The notes under the pieces were generated by a model that saw only the letters and a program-made list of their open reading frames with translations, was not told the DNA's origin and did no database searches. The translations under genes and the position numbers were made by a program. A stretch of DNA of 64,000 bases. Origin: Pacificispira spongiicola. GTDB lineage: Bacteria > Pseudomonadota > Alphaproteobacteria > UBA8366 > Aestuariispiraceae. Location: NCBI RefSeq assembly GCF_012926505.1, contig NZ_JABBNT010000005.1:186001-250000 (forward strand), written 5' to 3'. Of the stretch, positions 28,199-37,004 are shown one piece after another. Each line of letters begins with the position of its first letter. The stretch's first letter is position 1.

Positions 28199-28395
28199 CG
28201 TTCCGTCACCGTTCCGTCACGCCCCAGAAATAACACCACAGGGGCGTTCTCCAGCGGCAGCGTAGCCCGATTCCTCGGGCGTCACTAAAATTACACCCGA
28301 AAACCGGCTTTGAGACTGCCCGATTCTGATACGTCAGCGCAAGCCCACACTGGATGCATGGGCTTGCGGCCTAGAAGACGGAAATGATTGGATTG

Positions 28396-29817
28396 TTACG
28401 GCTGAACGGCCGCGGCCTTGGCATCGCTGTCATGGGTTTCGACGTCATCGCCCAACCCCCACCACGTATCCTTGACGCTGTCATAGTGCAGCGCCGGATC
28501 ATAGGCTTCAACATCCAAGCCGAGGTCACGGGCCGTAAGACCGCCGACGGCGGAGATCAGTTCGAACTTCGCTACCGTCTCGTCACGCTCCGCCTGCACA
28601 AGGCTAACCTTGGCGTCCAGCAGTTCCTGCTCGGCATCCAGGACGTCGAGGACAGTGCGCTGACCGACCAATTCTTCCTGCTGCACACCGTCCAGGGCGA
28701 TTTCGGCGGCACGCACTTCCTCGCGAATGGCAACGATCGCCGCGACGACGGACTGGTAGGTTTCCCAGGCGCTCAACGCCTGTTCCGTCACGGACCGTCG
28801 CGCGGTCTCGACATCCTGAAGCGCCTTCGCGGCGGTCATCTTTGATTCGCGGACCTGACTGGTCTCATAACCCTGCTGATAGATCGGAACCGACAGCTGC
28901 GCCGTCACCGTATAAGTGCGCTGGAACGATCCTTTCGTCGATTTATCCCAGTCGTGAGAGGCCGTGCCCGACACATCGACGGACGGCAGCAGATCGGCCT
29001 CCTGTTCGTCGATGCCGTGCAATGCGGCACGCCGATCAAATTCGGCCGAAACGACGCTGGGATTGCGTTCGACCGCCATGCTTTTCGCTTCGTCCCGGCC
29101 GGCCGGCAAGGTCAGCGGCAGTGTCGGCAACGACAGGTTCGTCGGCGGGATCCCCACCACTTCCTCGAACACGGTTCGGCTGACTTCCAAATCGCCGCGC
29201 GCGGAGGAAAGATCCGAACGCGACCGCGCCAGACGCGATTCGGCCTGGGCAACGTCGGTCAAGGTAGCAACCCCGGCATTGTACCGGTCGCGCGTCGCTT
29301 CAAGCTGACGTTCCAGACGCACGACGTTCTGTTCATTCAGGGACACGACCGCCTGGTTCTTGAACACGTCCATATAGGCCGTACCGACATCCAGCATGAT
29401 CGATTGTTCGGTGGAAACCAGATCCGCGCGGGCGGCAAGCACATCGGCCTTCGCCCCCTCAACGGCAGCGGAAGTCGCGCCGCCGTCATAGACGTTCTGC
29501 GTGATCTGTAGCTGAACACCGGAGGTCATGCGCGTCGATTCCGTCCGCGTCGCGGAGGTTTTAAGGCGGGAACGAACACCGTTCACATCCGCCGTGAATT
29601 CGACATTCGGACGCCAGCCTGCAAGCGCCTGCGGCACGCCTTCATCCGTTGCCCGCAGTTGCGCGCGTTGGGCGAGTAGCGTCGGGTTGGTGATATAAGC
29701 CTCGACCAGCGCCTCTTCCAGCGTCTGAGCGGACGCTGCCCCCATCGGGACAGTGGCGATCCATACGCCCGTCGCAGCAGAAAGAAGCGCCGCCTTGAAA
29801 CCGTACCCTCGAAGCAT
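28396..29817 (-). CDS. tolC: TolC-family outer membrane channel protein
   Basis: TolC forms the outer-membrane exit duct for tripartite efflux pumps and type I secretion. The 473-residue form starts MLRGYGFKAALLSAATG with a signal peptide ending near ASA-QT and then TLEEALVEAYITNPTLLAQR. The two internal OEP repeats are seen, with NVYDGGATSAAVEGAKADVL and later VPIYQQGYETSQVRESKM. The ATG at 29817 is preceded by AAAGGGT; a start 21 codons upstream gives a poorer signal peptide. It lies between pcm and popZ, a conserved gene order in this class; its inner-membrane partners are elsewhere. Confidence 0.93.
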   Translation of the reverse strand: MLRGYGFKAALLSAATGVWIATVPMGAASAQTLEEALVEAYITNPTLLAQRAQLRATDEGVPQALAGWRPNVEFTADVNGVRSRLKTSATRTESTRMTSGVQLQITQNVYDGGATSAAVEGAKADVLAARADLVSTEQSIMLDVGTAYMDVFKNQAVVSLNEQNVVRLERQLEATRDRYNAGVATLTDVAQAESRLARSRSDLSSARGDLEVSRTVFEEVVGIPPTNLSLPTLPLTLPAGRDEAKSMAVERNPSVVSAEFDRRAALHGIDEQEADLLPSVDVSGTASHDWDKSTKGSFQRTYTVTAQLSVPIYQQGYETSQVRESKMTAAKALQDVETARRSVTEQALSAWETYQSVVAAIVAIREEVRAAEIALDGVQQEELVGQRTVLDVLDAEQELLDAKVSLVQAERDETVAKFELISAVGGLTARDLGLDVEAYDPALHYDSVKDTWWGLGDDVETHDSDAKAAAVQP

Positions 29818-29921
29818 GTGTCGTACCCTTTTCAGCACAGAAGCCAGACCTTGTAACCCGAGTCCGGGCGCGGTCATCAACTAGATCGCCGGTCGATAAC
29901 TTCAACCGACATTCAACCCCG

Positions 29922-30575
29922 TTAAAAAACGAAAGCCGCTTCCTTCTCGAAGCCCGGCAGCGCCTTGATCGACATATCGAACAATTCGCGGTGCGACACC
30001 GCGCCGTTGCGCTTTCCATACAGCATCGCGCGGCCGATCTGACCCGGCGCACCGACGATAGCCATCAGACGCCCCCCTTCGGCCAATTGGTCGAACAGCG
30101 ACTGCGGCACTTCCGATACGCTGCCGTCCAGCAGGATGATGTCATAGGGGCCTTCCTTCGGGAAACCGGCCTTCAACGGGGCCTCCACGGCAACCACGTT
30201 ATCCGCCGCAAGATCGGTCAGAACGCTGGACATCGCCGACACGAATTCCGCGTTGTCGTCCGTCGCGAAAACCGACCGGCACAGGCGTCCCAAAATCGCG
30301 GCCGAATACCCGTATCCGGCGCCGACGACCAAGGCATTGTCGGTCGCGGACGGATACGCCTCCTGGATCAGGCGCATGATCGGCATGGCCGGAGCGAGCC
30401 AGCGCCCCTCCCCGATTGCCACATGTTCGTCGGAATAAGCCTGCCCCTTGCGGGCGACCGGAACGAAGCGTTCGCGCGGAACGCTGTGCAGCGCGGCCAG
30501 GATATCCGGCGAAACGATCTTGTTCGTGCGAAGTTGGCACTCGACCATGTTGCGGCGTGCGAGAGCAAAATCCAT
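29922..30575 (-). CDS. pcm: Protein-L-isoaspartate O-methyltransferase family protein
   Basis: The 217-residue SAM-dependent methyltransferase is annotated in this family as repairing isoaspartyl residues. It begins MDFALARRNMVECQLRTNKI, contains SVPRERFVPVARKGQAYSD (the PCMT substrate region) and motif I ALVVGAGYGYSAAIL; post-motif I and motif II (YDIILLDGSV) follow. Motif I differs from the classical GTGSGY, so a changed substrate is possible. The ATG at 30575 was preferred over longer frames, as the family begins with MDF/MDY. It is directly upstream of tolC. Confidence 0.85.
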   Translation of the reverse strand: MDFALARRNMVECQLRTNKIVSPDILAALHSVPRERFVPVARKGQAYSDEHVAIGEGRWLAPAMPIMRLIQEAYPSATDNALVVGAGYGYSAAILGRLCRSVFATDDNAEFVSAMSSVLTDLAADNVVAVEAPLKAGFPKEGPYDIILLDGSVSEVPQSLFDQLAEGGRLMAIVGAPGQIGRAMLYGKRNGAVSHRELFDMSIKALPGFEKEAAFVF

Positions 30576-30859
30576 TTTAGAAACCCGCCCGTTTGGAAAA
30601 TGACGTTCTAGGATTTGTTTATAGGTATCGGCGAGGAAATTTGCAATGCGGCATGGCATGGGAAAGACATTGATCCTGACGTTTTTTCTGAACCGGACCC
30701 CGCGAATCATTTTCCCCCAAACCAACCGAAGTCGGTGTAGAGTTCCAAATTGAACCCGTGGCGGACGTGGCGGCACTGTCCCGCAACGGGCGAAATGGGG
30801 AGATCGTCCGATCCGACTGTAGGTGTCGCACCATCCGCGAAATTCGTGGGAGGCACCTT

Positions 30860-31639
30860 ATGCAGACACAAAGCATTACGACCCGAGGACGCGGTCCGTG
30901 CGGCGGATCGGTACGGCCACTTCTTTTCGGACTGTTCTTACTGCTTGCCGTTGGGATTTTCCCGCGCCCGTCCCAAGCGGAGGAAGAACTCGTCTTTGCC
31001 GTCGGAGAATGGCCGCCTTTCGTATCGGAACTTCAGATCGGGTACGGAACTTACGCCCAAAAGGTCGTAGAGACCTACAAATCCGCCGGATACAAGGTCC
31101 GTCTCGTATTCATGCCGTGGCAGCGGGCGATCGCGGCCACGAAGATCGGCGATTTCGTTGCGACCTTCCCCTGGCGGCGAACGAAGGAACGAAACAGAGA
31201 TTTCTTTATGAGCGAGCGGGAAGTCGGCCCGCATATCGATGTCCCCTTTTACGACAAGACCCGCTTTCCGGAAGGATTGGATGGGGAAACTTTGGATGAC
31301 CTAATTGCCGCCGGATACCAGTTCGGCGGTGTTCGCTCCTATACAATTACGGAAATCCTCGAACGAAAGGGCGCGAAACTGCATATCGTGAGTCAGGCCC
31401 TGAATGCCTGGAAGATGCTGGATTACGGCAGGATCGATATCTTCGTTGAAAATGTCGATGTCGGTATGATGGAAAGTGCGGATTTTCTAGGTGCGGATAG
31501 GGCCGCCGACATTGCCCATACAAAACCTGTTACACGCGAAACGCTGCATATCGCCTTTAGCAGAGAGCATCCATTGAGCCCGCGCCTGAAGGAGATATGG
31601 GATTCGGTGGAGGATGCGAGCGGCGACACGGTCAACTGA
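30860..31639 (+). CDS. Periplasmic solute-binding protein (SBP_bac_3 type)
   Basis: The 259-residue product has a long signal peptide (LLFGLFLLLAVGIFPRPSQA) and then the amino-acid-receptor-like fold: LVFAVGEWPPFVSE, YGTYAQKVVETYKSAGYKV, FMPWQRAIAATKIGDFVATF. GGGAGG precedes the ATG at 30860. There are no permease or ATPase genes beside it; such orphan proteins often act as sensors or have lost transport, so the ligand and role are open. Confidence 0.8.
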   Translation: MQTQSITTRGRGPCGGSVRPLLFGLFLLLAVGIFPRPSQAEEELVFAVGEWPPFVSELQIGYGTYAQKVVETYKSAGYKVRLVFMPWQRAIAATKIGDFVATFPWRRTKERNRDFFMSEREVGPHIDVPFYDKTRFPEGLDGETLDDLIAAGYQFGGVRSYTITEILERKGAKLHIVSQALNAWKMLDYGRIDIFVENVDVGMMESADFLGADRAADIAHTKPVTRETLHIAFSREHPLSPRLKEIWDSVEDASGDTVN

Positions 31640-31731
31640 CCGGACGCCAAAAATTTTACGATCTTGCCGATGCGTCGGCGCCTAAAACGCTTGACTGTAA
31701 GGACCCGCCACCATATCCCTCCGCCCGGTAA

Positions 31732-31805
31732 GGCGCGATGGCGGAGTGGTGACGCAGCGGACTGCAAATCCGTATACGCCGGTTCGATTCCGGCTCGCGC
31801 CTCCA
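31732..31805 (+). tRNA. tRNA-Cys (anticodon GCA)
   Basis: The acceptor arm GGCGCGA pairs with TCGCGCC; the discriminator is T, the cysteine identity base, and CCA is encoded. The anticodon loop CTGCAAA gives GCA. The T-arm GGTTCGATTCC is intact and there is no intron. No att site or integrase is nearby. Confidence 0.96.
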
Positions 31806-31860
31806 ACCTTTTCTTCTGACAAGTCGACACCACGCACGCACCGGCCCCGCGCCGAGCGGT

Positions 31861-32907
31861 TTACGCCGCGTCTTTTTCCAATTGTGCCAGCGTCTTCAAT
31901 CCTGTTTGCGTATCGACGAATGACACGACGGACGACGCATTATACGCCGCCATCCGCAAGGCTTTCGTCGGCGCCACACCCCCGACCAACGCCCCGGCCA
32001 AGGTGGACGCAAAAGCATCCCCCGCCCCCGCCGTGCCGACGACATGGGCCGGGACGATATCCTGGTGATAGACGGCGCAGTCTTCCGACAGATAGGAACC
32101 CTCCCCGCCCCTCGTTACGGCCACAAAACGCGGTCCGAGCGAATGAATGCGTCGGAAATATTCGGATAGCGGCAGCTTAAAGCCCTCGATTTCCATTGTG
32201 GGCAGAACCGCATCGTCTCCACATCGCGCCGCATATTCCCGTTCCCAGCCGGTACGGTTCACCAGTGCCGGAACCAAACTACGTGCTTCGTTGAAATTGC
32301 AGGTGAAGAAATCGACATGCTTCAGGCTGTCGAAAAAGGCGTCTGTCTGCCGCGTCAACTGGCGGATACCCGGATTGGACGCCACAAAAGCCCCCGCCGC
32401 CTTGGCCTGTTCGACGATTTTCGGAAAGCGGTTCACGGAATCGTTCGACAGATTGGTGACGAATACCAGATCCGCGCCGGCAAAGGCGTCGTCAGGAATG
32501 TCGTCTTCCGTCAGGAACCCATTCGCACCGCGATGGGTGAAGATCGCCGCGTTCCGGTCATGCGACGCGACCATGACGGACACCGCCGTCGCCTCCGTTT
32601 CCGTATAGCGGACAAGATCGCCCGATATCCCTTCGGTCGCCAATCGGTCCACCAACATTTCGGCATTATGATCGCGACCGAGTTTTACCAGCGCCGCGAC
32701 GTCGAAACCCTGCCGGGCCAGGGAAACCGCCGCATTTACCGCACCACCGCCTGTATGCGTGACGACACTGAGCGCGTCGATCTTCCGGCCCGGCTCCAGC
32801 AGCAGGAACGATGTCGTGCTGTTGTGAAGCGTCATCTGCTCAATGTCCTCGCTCGCCACCGTGGCGATGACGTCCACCGTGGCGGAGCCTACCGTTACCG
32901 CTTTCAT
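31861..32907 (-). CDS. PfkB-family carbohydrate/nucleoside kinase
   Basis: This 348-residue ribokinase-fold enzyme phosphorylates a sugar or nucleoside. THTGGGAVNAAVSLARQG is the first PfkB signature, and GTAGAGDAFASTLAGAL is the second, with the catalytic Asp and anion hole. FVAVTRGGEGSYL is the ATP-site strand. There are no sugar-specific neighbours. The next gene on the same strand is methylglyoxal synthase, 18 bases upstream, suggesting a two-gene operon in triose/sugar-phosphate metabolism. Confidence 0.87.
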   Translation of the reverse strand: MKAVTVGSATVDVIATVASEDIEQMTLHNSTTSFLLLEPGRKIDALSVVTHTGGGAVNAAVSLARQGFDVAALVKLGRDHNAEMLVDRLATEGISGDLVRYTETEATAVSVMVASHDRNAAIFTHRGANGFLTEDDIPDDAFAGADLVFVTNLSNDSVNRFPKIVEQAKAAGAFVASNPGIRQLTRQTDAFFDSLKHVDFFTCNFNEARSLVPALVNRTGWEREYAARCGDDAVLPTMEIEGFKLPLSEYFRRIHSLGPRFVAVTRGGEGSYLSEDCAVYHQDIVPAHVVGTAGAGDAFASTLAGALVGGVAPTKALRMAAYNASSVVSFVDTQTGLKTLAQLEKDAA

Positions 32908-32925
32908 CCTACCCTCTTCGATCTG

Positions 32926-33339
32926 CTACCGTTTGACCGGCTCGCTGCGCATGATCGGCGCATTCAGACGCGGACTGTCGATGACGAAATCCGCCGTTAC
33001 CCGGTTGCACGCGAATACCGTGTTGTAGAGCGCCGCCAAACGGATCAACGCCTTCACATCCACGTCGTGCGGCATGGACGACAGCGAATCGGTGAAGAAG
33101 ATCAGAATGTCGAGCTTCCCTTCCGCGATCCGCGCGCCGAGTTGCGCGTCTCCGCCCAACGGGCCGCTTTTCAGGCATTCGACATCCAAGCCCGTCGCCT
33201 CCCGGACCGCGCTGCCGGTCGTCCCGGTGCCGACAAGATCATGCCTTGCAAGGATTTCACGCCGTTCCTTCGCCCAGGCGACGAGGTCCGGCTTGCACCC
33301 GTCATGCGCCACCAGGCCGATCGTCTTGCGTTCCGTCAT
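32926..33339 (-). CDS. mgsA: Methylglyoxal synthase
   Basis: MgsA converts dihydroxyacetone phosphate to methylglyoxal and phosphate, a bypass when sugar phosphates accumulate. The 137-residue product carries LVAHDGCKPDLVAW, GTGTTGSAV (phosphate site), CLKSGPLGGDAQLGARI and FFTDSLSSMPHDVDVKAL. The usual DPL motif reads DSL here, with the catalytic Asp kept. The ATG at 33339 fits the family N-terminus. It precedes the PfkB kinase gene. Confidence 0.93.
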   Translation of the reverse strand: MTERKTIGLVAHDGCKPDLVAWAKERREILARHDLVGTGTTGSAVREATGLDVECLKSGPLGGDAQLGARIAEGKLDILIFFTDSLSSMPHDVDVKALIRLAALYNTVFACNRVTADFVIDSPRLNAPIMRSEPVKR

Positions 33340-33455
33340 CCGTGTTCCCTTCCCTTGTACCGCATCCCTGAAATAGGTGTTCGCGCCATTATAGGGTAAA
33401 CTTCCCGACAATGAGCGGCGCAGATCGCTCTTACCCAACGCGGGAGGATAAAACC

Positions 33456-33695
33456 ATGTATGCCATGATCCTGGTAGCGTGTGTCACGTTGCTGGGCGAA
33501 ACCCACTGTCAGTCCTTCGAACGGGATCATCAATTCAATTCGGCCTTCAACTGCCAGGTAGCGGCAGCCATCGACAAAGGCCGCTACGCGGATCGGATCG
33601 AACGCCGTAAGGACTGGTTGACCTATGACTGGCAGTGTCAGCCGGTCACGGTAGCGGATGCGTCCAGCCGTCAACCTACGGGTCTGACAGAGTGA
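33456..33695 (+). CDS. Hypothetical 79-residue protein
   Basis: The product begins MYAMILVACVTLLGETHCQS; the start resembles a short hydrophobic stretch but is not a clear signal peptide. It has four Cys (near residues 9, 18, 33 and 61) and a WLTYDWQCQPV motif near the end. Similar small cysteine-containing proteins are common in alphaproteobacteria and uncharacterised. GGGAGGA lies seven bases upstream of the ATG, so translation is likely. It is divergent from mgsA. Confidence 0.7.
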   Translation: MYAMILVACVTLLGETHCQSFERDHQFNSAFNCQVAAAIDKGRYADRIERRKDWLTYDWQCQPVTVADASSRQPTGLTE

Positions 33696-33716
33696 ATCGG
33701 CACATGTGACTAAATT

Positions 33717-33741
33717 TTAACCAAACTGTCATTTTGGTTAA
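33717..33741. promoter_or_regulatory. Perfect inverted repeat upstream of the urea operon
   Basis: TTAACCAAA at 33717-33725 and TTTGGTTAA at 33733-33741 are exact complements separated by seven bases. It lies about 120 bases before the -24 element. It may be an operator for the urt operon, or a weak terminator for the small upstream gene, since a T run follows. Confidence 0.45.
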
Positions 33742-33859
33742 TTTTTGTTCACTTTTTGCTATGCACAAACACGCAATACGCGATGCCGTTTTTGCAAATA
33801 GTTACTGTTTTACTATTAAAAACAATACCTTATCACCGTAAGTTCGTTAGCGTATCAAC

Positions 33860-33875
33860 TGGCACAAATGTTGCG
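33860..33875 (+). promoter_or_regulatory. Sigma-54 (-24/-12) promoter for the urt-ure operon
   Basis: TGGCACA, four bases, then TTGCG places GG and GC exactly ten bases apart, matching the RpoN consensus TGGCACG-N4-TTGCW except at two positions. Transcription would start near 33886, about 42 bases before the urtA ATG. An NtrC site was not found with confidence upstream. Confidence 0.75.
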
Positions 33876-33927
33876 GTGCACAAGGCAGCCGGCGGTTGGG
33901 GCCGGCGTCACAAGGAGTGCATTCAAC

Positions 33928-35232
33928 ATGAAAAACATGATGAACAGGGTAATGAAGGGGGCGGCTGCTACGGCGCTTGCCATGGGCGTCTCCGTCGGGG
34001 CTGCGCAGGCCCAGGACGACACGATCAAGATCGGCGTCCTACACTCGCTGTCGGGGACGATGGCGATTTCCGAAACCACGCTGAAGGACACCGTCCTGAT
34101 GCTGGTCGACGAGCAGAACAAGAAGGGTGGCCTTCTTGGTAAGAAACTGGAAGCCGTGGTCGTCGACCCGGCGTCCGACTGGCCGCTTTTTGCGGAAAAA
34201 GCGCGTGAACTGCTGGAAGTGAACAAGGTCGCTGCGGTCTTCGGCTGCTGGACATCCGTGTCCCGCAAGTCGGTCCTGCCGGTTTTCGAAGAACTGAACG
34301 GTATGCTGTTCTATCCGGTTCAGTATGAAGGTGAAGAATCGTCCAAGAACGTGTTCTACACCGGCGCCGCGCCGAACCAGCAGGCCATTCCGGCGGTCGA
34401 CTACCTGATGAGCGAGGAAGGCGGTTCGGTGAAGCGCTTCGTCCTGGCCGGTACCGACTATGTCTATCCGCGCACGACCAACAAGATCCTGGAGCAGTAT
34501 CTGCTCGACAAGGGAATCCCGGCCGAAGACATCATGATCAACTACACGCCATTCGGTCATTCCGACTGGCAGACGATCGTGAGCGACATCAAGGCCTTCG
34601 GTTCCGCCGGCAAGAAGACCGCGGTCGTGTCCACGATCAACGGCGACGCCAACGTCCCGTTCTACAAGGAACTGGGCAACCAGGGCATCGCCTCCTCCGA
34701 CATTCCGGTCGTCGCCTTCTCGGTCGGCGAAGAGGAACTGTCGGGCATCGACACCGGCCCGCTGGTCGGTCACCTCGCCGCCTGGAACTACTTCATGAGC
34801 GCCGAATCCCCGGTGAACGACGAGTTCATCGAAAAATGGCAAGCGTTCATCGGCAGTGAGGACCGCGTGACCAACGACCCGATGGAAGCCACCTATATCG
34901 GCTTCAACATGTGGGTGAAGGCCGTGGAAGCCGCCGGGACGACGGATGTCGACATGGTGCGCGACGAAATGAACGGCATTACCTACCCGAATCTGACGGG
35001 CGGTATTGCGGTCATGAACACCAACCATCACCTGACCAAGCCGGTCCTGATCGGCGAAATTCAGGATGACGGTCAGTTCCAGATCGTCTGGTCCACGCCG
35101 AAGGGCGTGATCGGCGACGCCTGGACCGATTTCCTGCCGGAGTCGAAGAATCTGGTTGCCGATTGGACCGCGCCGATCTCGTGCGGGAACTTCAACATCA
35201 CCACGGGCAAATGCTCGGGTCAGAATTACTGA
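33928..35232 (+). CDS. urtA: Urea ABC transporter substrate-binding protein
   Basis: UrtA is the periplasmic urea receptor. The 434-residue protein starts MKNMMNRVMKGAAATALAMG with a signal peptide ending AQA-QD, then IKIGVLHSLSGTMAISETTL, the LIVBP-type opening, and the UrtA-specific AAVFGCWTSVSRKSVLPVFE and LFYPVQYEGEESSKNVFYTG. The ATG at 33928 follows AAGGAG; upstream in-frame codons lie before the probable transcription start. It is the first gene of the urea operon. Confidence 0.96.
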   Translation: MKNMMNRVMKGAAATALAMGVSVGAAQAQDDTIKIGVLHSLSGTMAISETTLKDTVLMLVDEQNKKGGLLGKKLEAVVVDPASDWPLFAEKARELLEVNKVAAVFGCWTSVSRKSVLPVFEELNGMLFYPVQYEGEESSKNVFYTGAAPNQQAIPAVDYLMSEEGGSVKRFVLAGTDYVYPRTTNKILEQYLLDKGIPAEDIMINYTPFGHSDWQTIVSDIKAFGSAGKKTAVVSTINGDANVPFYKELGNQGIASSDIPVVAFSVGEEELSGIDTGPLVGHLAAWNYFMSAESPVNDEFIEKWQAFIGSEDRVTNDPMEATYIGFNMWVKAVEAAGTTDVDMVRDEMNGITYPNLTGGIAVMNTNHHLTKPVLIGEIQDDGQFQIVWSTPKGVIGDAWTDFLPESKNLVADWTAPISCGNFNITTGKCSGQNY

Positions 35233-35246
35233 TCGGGGGGTGATCG

Positions 35247-35274
35247 GTGGGCGGTTCTTTCGGGAACCGCCCAC
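35247..35274 (+). other. Intercistronic hairpin between urtA and urtB
   Basis: An 11-base perfect stem (GTGGGCGGTTC, six-base loop, complement) begins 14 bases after the urtA stop and lacks a T run. Such structures stabilise the binding-protein mRNA or attenuate transcription into the permease genes, giving more receptor than channel. Confidence 0.75.
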
Positions 35275-35366
35275 TGTCCCTGGTGTTTATTTCGCGGCCC
35301 CGTCGACGGACCCTAGAGACGGCCCGCCTTTTCAGAGAAGTTTCCACAATTAGAGGCGAGAGAGCC

Positions 35367-37001
35367 ATGCTTCGCATCCCGGTCTCGTTACGGGCGCGTC
35401 CCGTCATCCTCGCATTTCTGGCCTTGAGCTTTCTGCTCGACCTGTTGTCGGCCACGCCGTCCCGCGCCGACGATTTCGAAACATCCGTCGCAAAACTGAA
35501 CGACCAATCCTTCACCGTGAAGGAGGAGGCGGTTCTGGAACTGGTGCAGTCGGGCGACGACCGCGCCCTGGCGATCCTGAGCGCCCTCCAGGACGGCGAA
35601 TTGTTCAGCCACAAGAAACAGAACAACGTCATCGTCTTCAGCCAGGAAATCGACGGCGCGCCCCATGCGATCGACGTGCTGACCGCCGCCGATCTGGGCG
35701 AACACGGCAAGCGCGACCTGAAGAAGATCACGATCAACAACAAGCTGCGCGGGGCGCTCAAGGCCGCGCTCGGGGCGCTGCGCCTCTATTCGAAAGACCC
35801 AGATACGCGCATCGCGGCGGCGAAGGCGGTCCTGGCCAATCCGTCGCCGGAAGCCCTGCCTCTTGTCGTCGAAGCGATCGAAAAGGAACAGGACGACGCC
35901 GTCCGCGAGGCCCTGGATATGGCGCAGGCGGCCTTGTTGCTGACCAATGGCGACGCGGAAGAACGACTGGCCGCCGTCGGGATGTTGAGCGGTTCCATGG
36001 ATCCCGATGTCTGGCAGGTCCTGGGCCGCGCGGCGGGGCAGGAAGCCGACGCGGACCTCGCCGCCGCGGCGCAGGCCGCCCTCGCCTCCATCGAAAATCA
36101 GAAGTCGGTCTACAATCTGCTGGAAACCCTGTTCTTCGGGGTCAGTCTTGGGGCCGTCCTGCTGCTGGCGGCGGTGGGGCTCGCCATTACCTTCGGCGTC
36201 ATGGGCGTCATCAACATGGCGCATGGCGAAATGCTGATGCTGGGGGCCTATACCACCTTCGTGGTGCAGCAGTTGATGCCGAATGCTATCGAATATTCGT
36301 TGTTCGTCGCGGTGCCCGCCGCCTTCATCGTCACCGGGCTGGTCGGGATCGCCATCGAACGGTCGATCATCCGCCTGCTCTATGGCCGTCCGCTGGAAAC
36401 GCTGCTCGCCACCTTCGGGATCAGCCTGTTCCTGCAACAGGCGGTGCGCAGCATCTTCTCGCCCTTGAACCAGCCGGTCACCACACCGGATTGGATGAGC
36501 GGCTTCTACGCCGTCAACGGCGCGTTGTCGCTTACCTATAACCGGCTCTACATCATCGTCTTCTGCATCCTGGTTTTCCTGGCCCTGTTGGCGGTTCTGA
36601 AACGCACACCGCTGGGCCTGCAAATGCGGGCCGTGACGCAAAATCGGGCGATGGCCAGTTCCATGGGCATCCGCACCGGACGCGTCGACGCGCTGACCTT
36701 CGGCCTGGGGTCCGGTATCGCCGGGATCGGCGGCGTGGCGTTAAGCCAGTTGACCAATGTCGGCCCGAATCTGGGGCAGGCCTATATCGTCGACAGCTTC
36801 ATGGTCGTCGTCTTCGGCGGGGTCGGTAACCTCTGGGGAACGCTGGTCGGGGCCTTGACCCTGGGCGTCGCCAATAAATTCATGGAACCCTGGACCGGGG
36901 CGGTTGTCGCCAAAATCCTGGTACTGGTCTTCATCATCCTCTTCATCCAACGCCGGCCGCGCGGACTCTTCGCGCTCAAGGGCCGGGCCGTGGAGTCCTG
37001 A
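35367..37001 (+). CDS. urtB: Urea ABC transporter permease UrtB
   Basis: UrtB is one of two membrane subunits of the urea importer. The 544-residue protein has a signal-like N-terminus, then an extra domain of about 220 residues made of helical, HEAT-like repeats (for example RIAAAKAVLANPSPEALPLV), typical of UrtB, and a LivH-type permease from about residue 255 with GVMGVINMAHGEMLMLGAYT. The ATG at 35367 has GAGGCGAGAG upstream. It is followed three bases later by urtC. Confidence 0.95.
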   Translation: MLRIPVSLRARPVILAFLALSFLLDLLSATPSRADDFETSVAKLNDQSFTVKEEAVLELVQSGDDRALAILSALQDGELFSHKKQNNVIVFSQEIDGAPHAIDVLTAADLGEHGKRDLKKITINNKLRGALKAALGALRLYSKDPDTRIAAAKAVLANPSPEALPLVVEAIEKEQDDAVREALDMAQAALLLTNGDAEERLAAVGMLSGSMDPDVWQVLGRAAGQEADADLAAAAQAALASIENQKSVYNLLETLFFGVSLGAVLLLAAVGLAITFGVMGVINMAHGEMLMLGAYTTFVVQQLMPNAIEYSLFVAVPAAFIVTGLVGIAIERSIIRLLYGRPLETLLATFGISLFLQQAVRSIFSPLNQPVTTPDWMSGFYAVNGALSLTYNRLYIIVFCILVFLALLAVLKRTPLGLQMRAVTQNRAMASSMGIRTGRVDALTFGLGSGIAGIGGVALSQLTNVGPNLGQAYIVDSFMVVVFGGVGNLWGTLVGALTLGVANKFMEPWTGAVVAKILVLVFIILFIQRRPRGLFALKGRAVES

Positions 37002-37004
37002 GCC

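Noticed and set aside
27732-28265. Ser-Gly repeat frame opposite popZ
   Set aside because: The alternating Ser-Gly stretch is the complement of the Pro-Glu repeat in popZ, not a separate adhesin-like gene.
28339-28367. Hairpin GCAAGCCCA...TGGGCTTGC after tolC
   Set aside because: A perfect nine-base stem but no T run on either strand, so a terminator is not supported; may be an RNA-stabilising hairpin.
31732-31805. tRNA-Cys as an integration site
   Set aside because: No integrase, direct repeat of the tRNA 3' end or foreign-looking genes are found beside it.
34039-35274. 411-codon open frame opposite urtA
   Set aside because: Antisense shadow; urtA is supported by signal peptide, ribosome site, promoter and family motifs.
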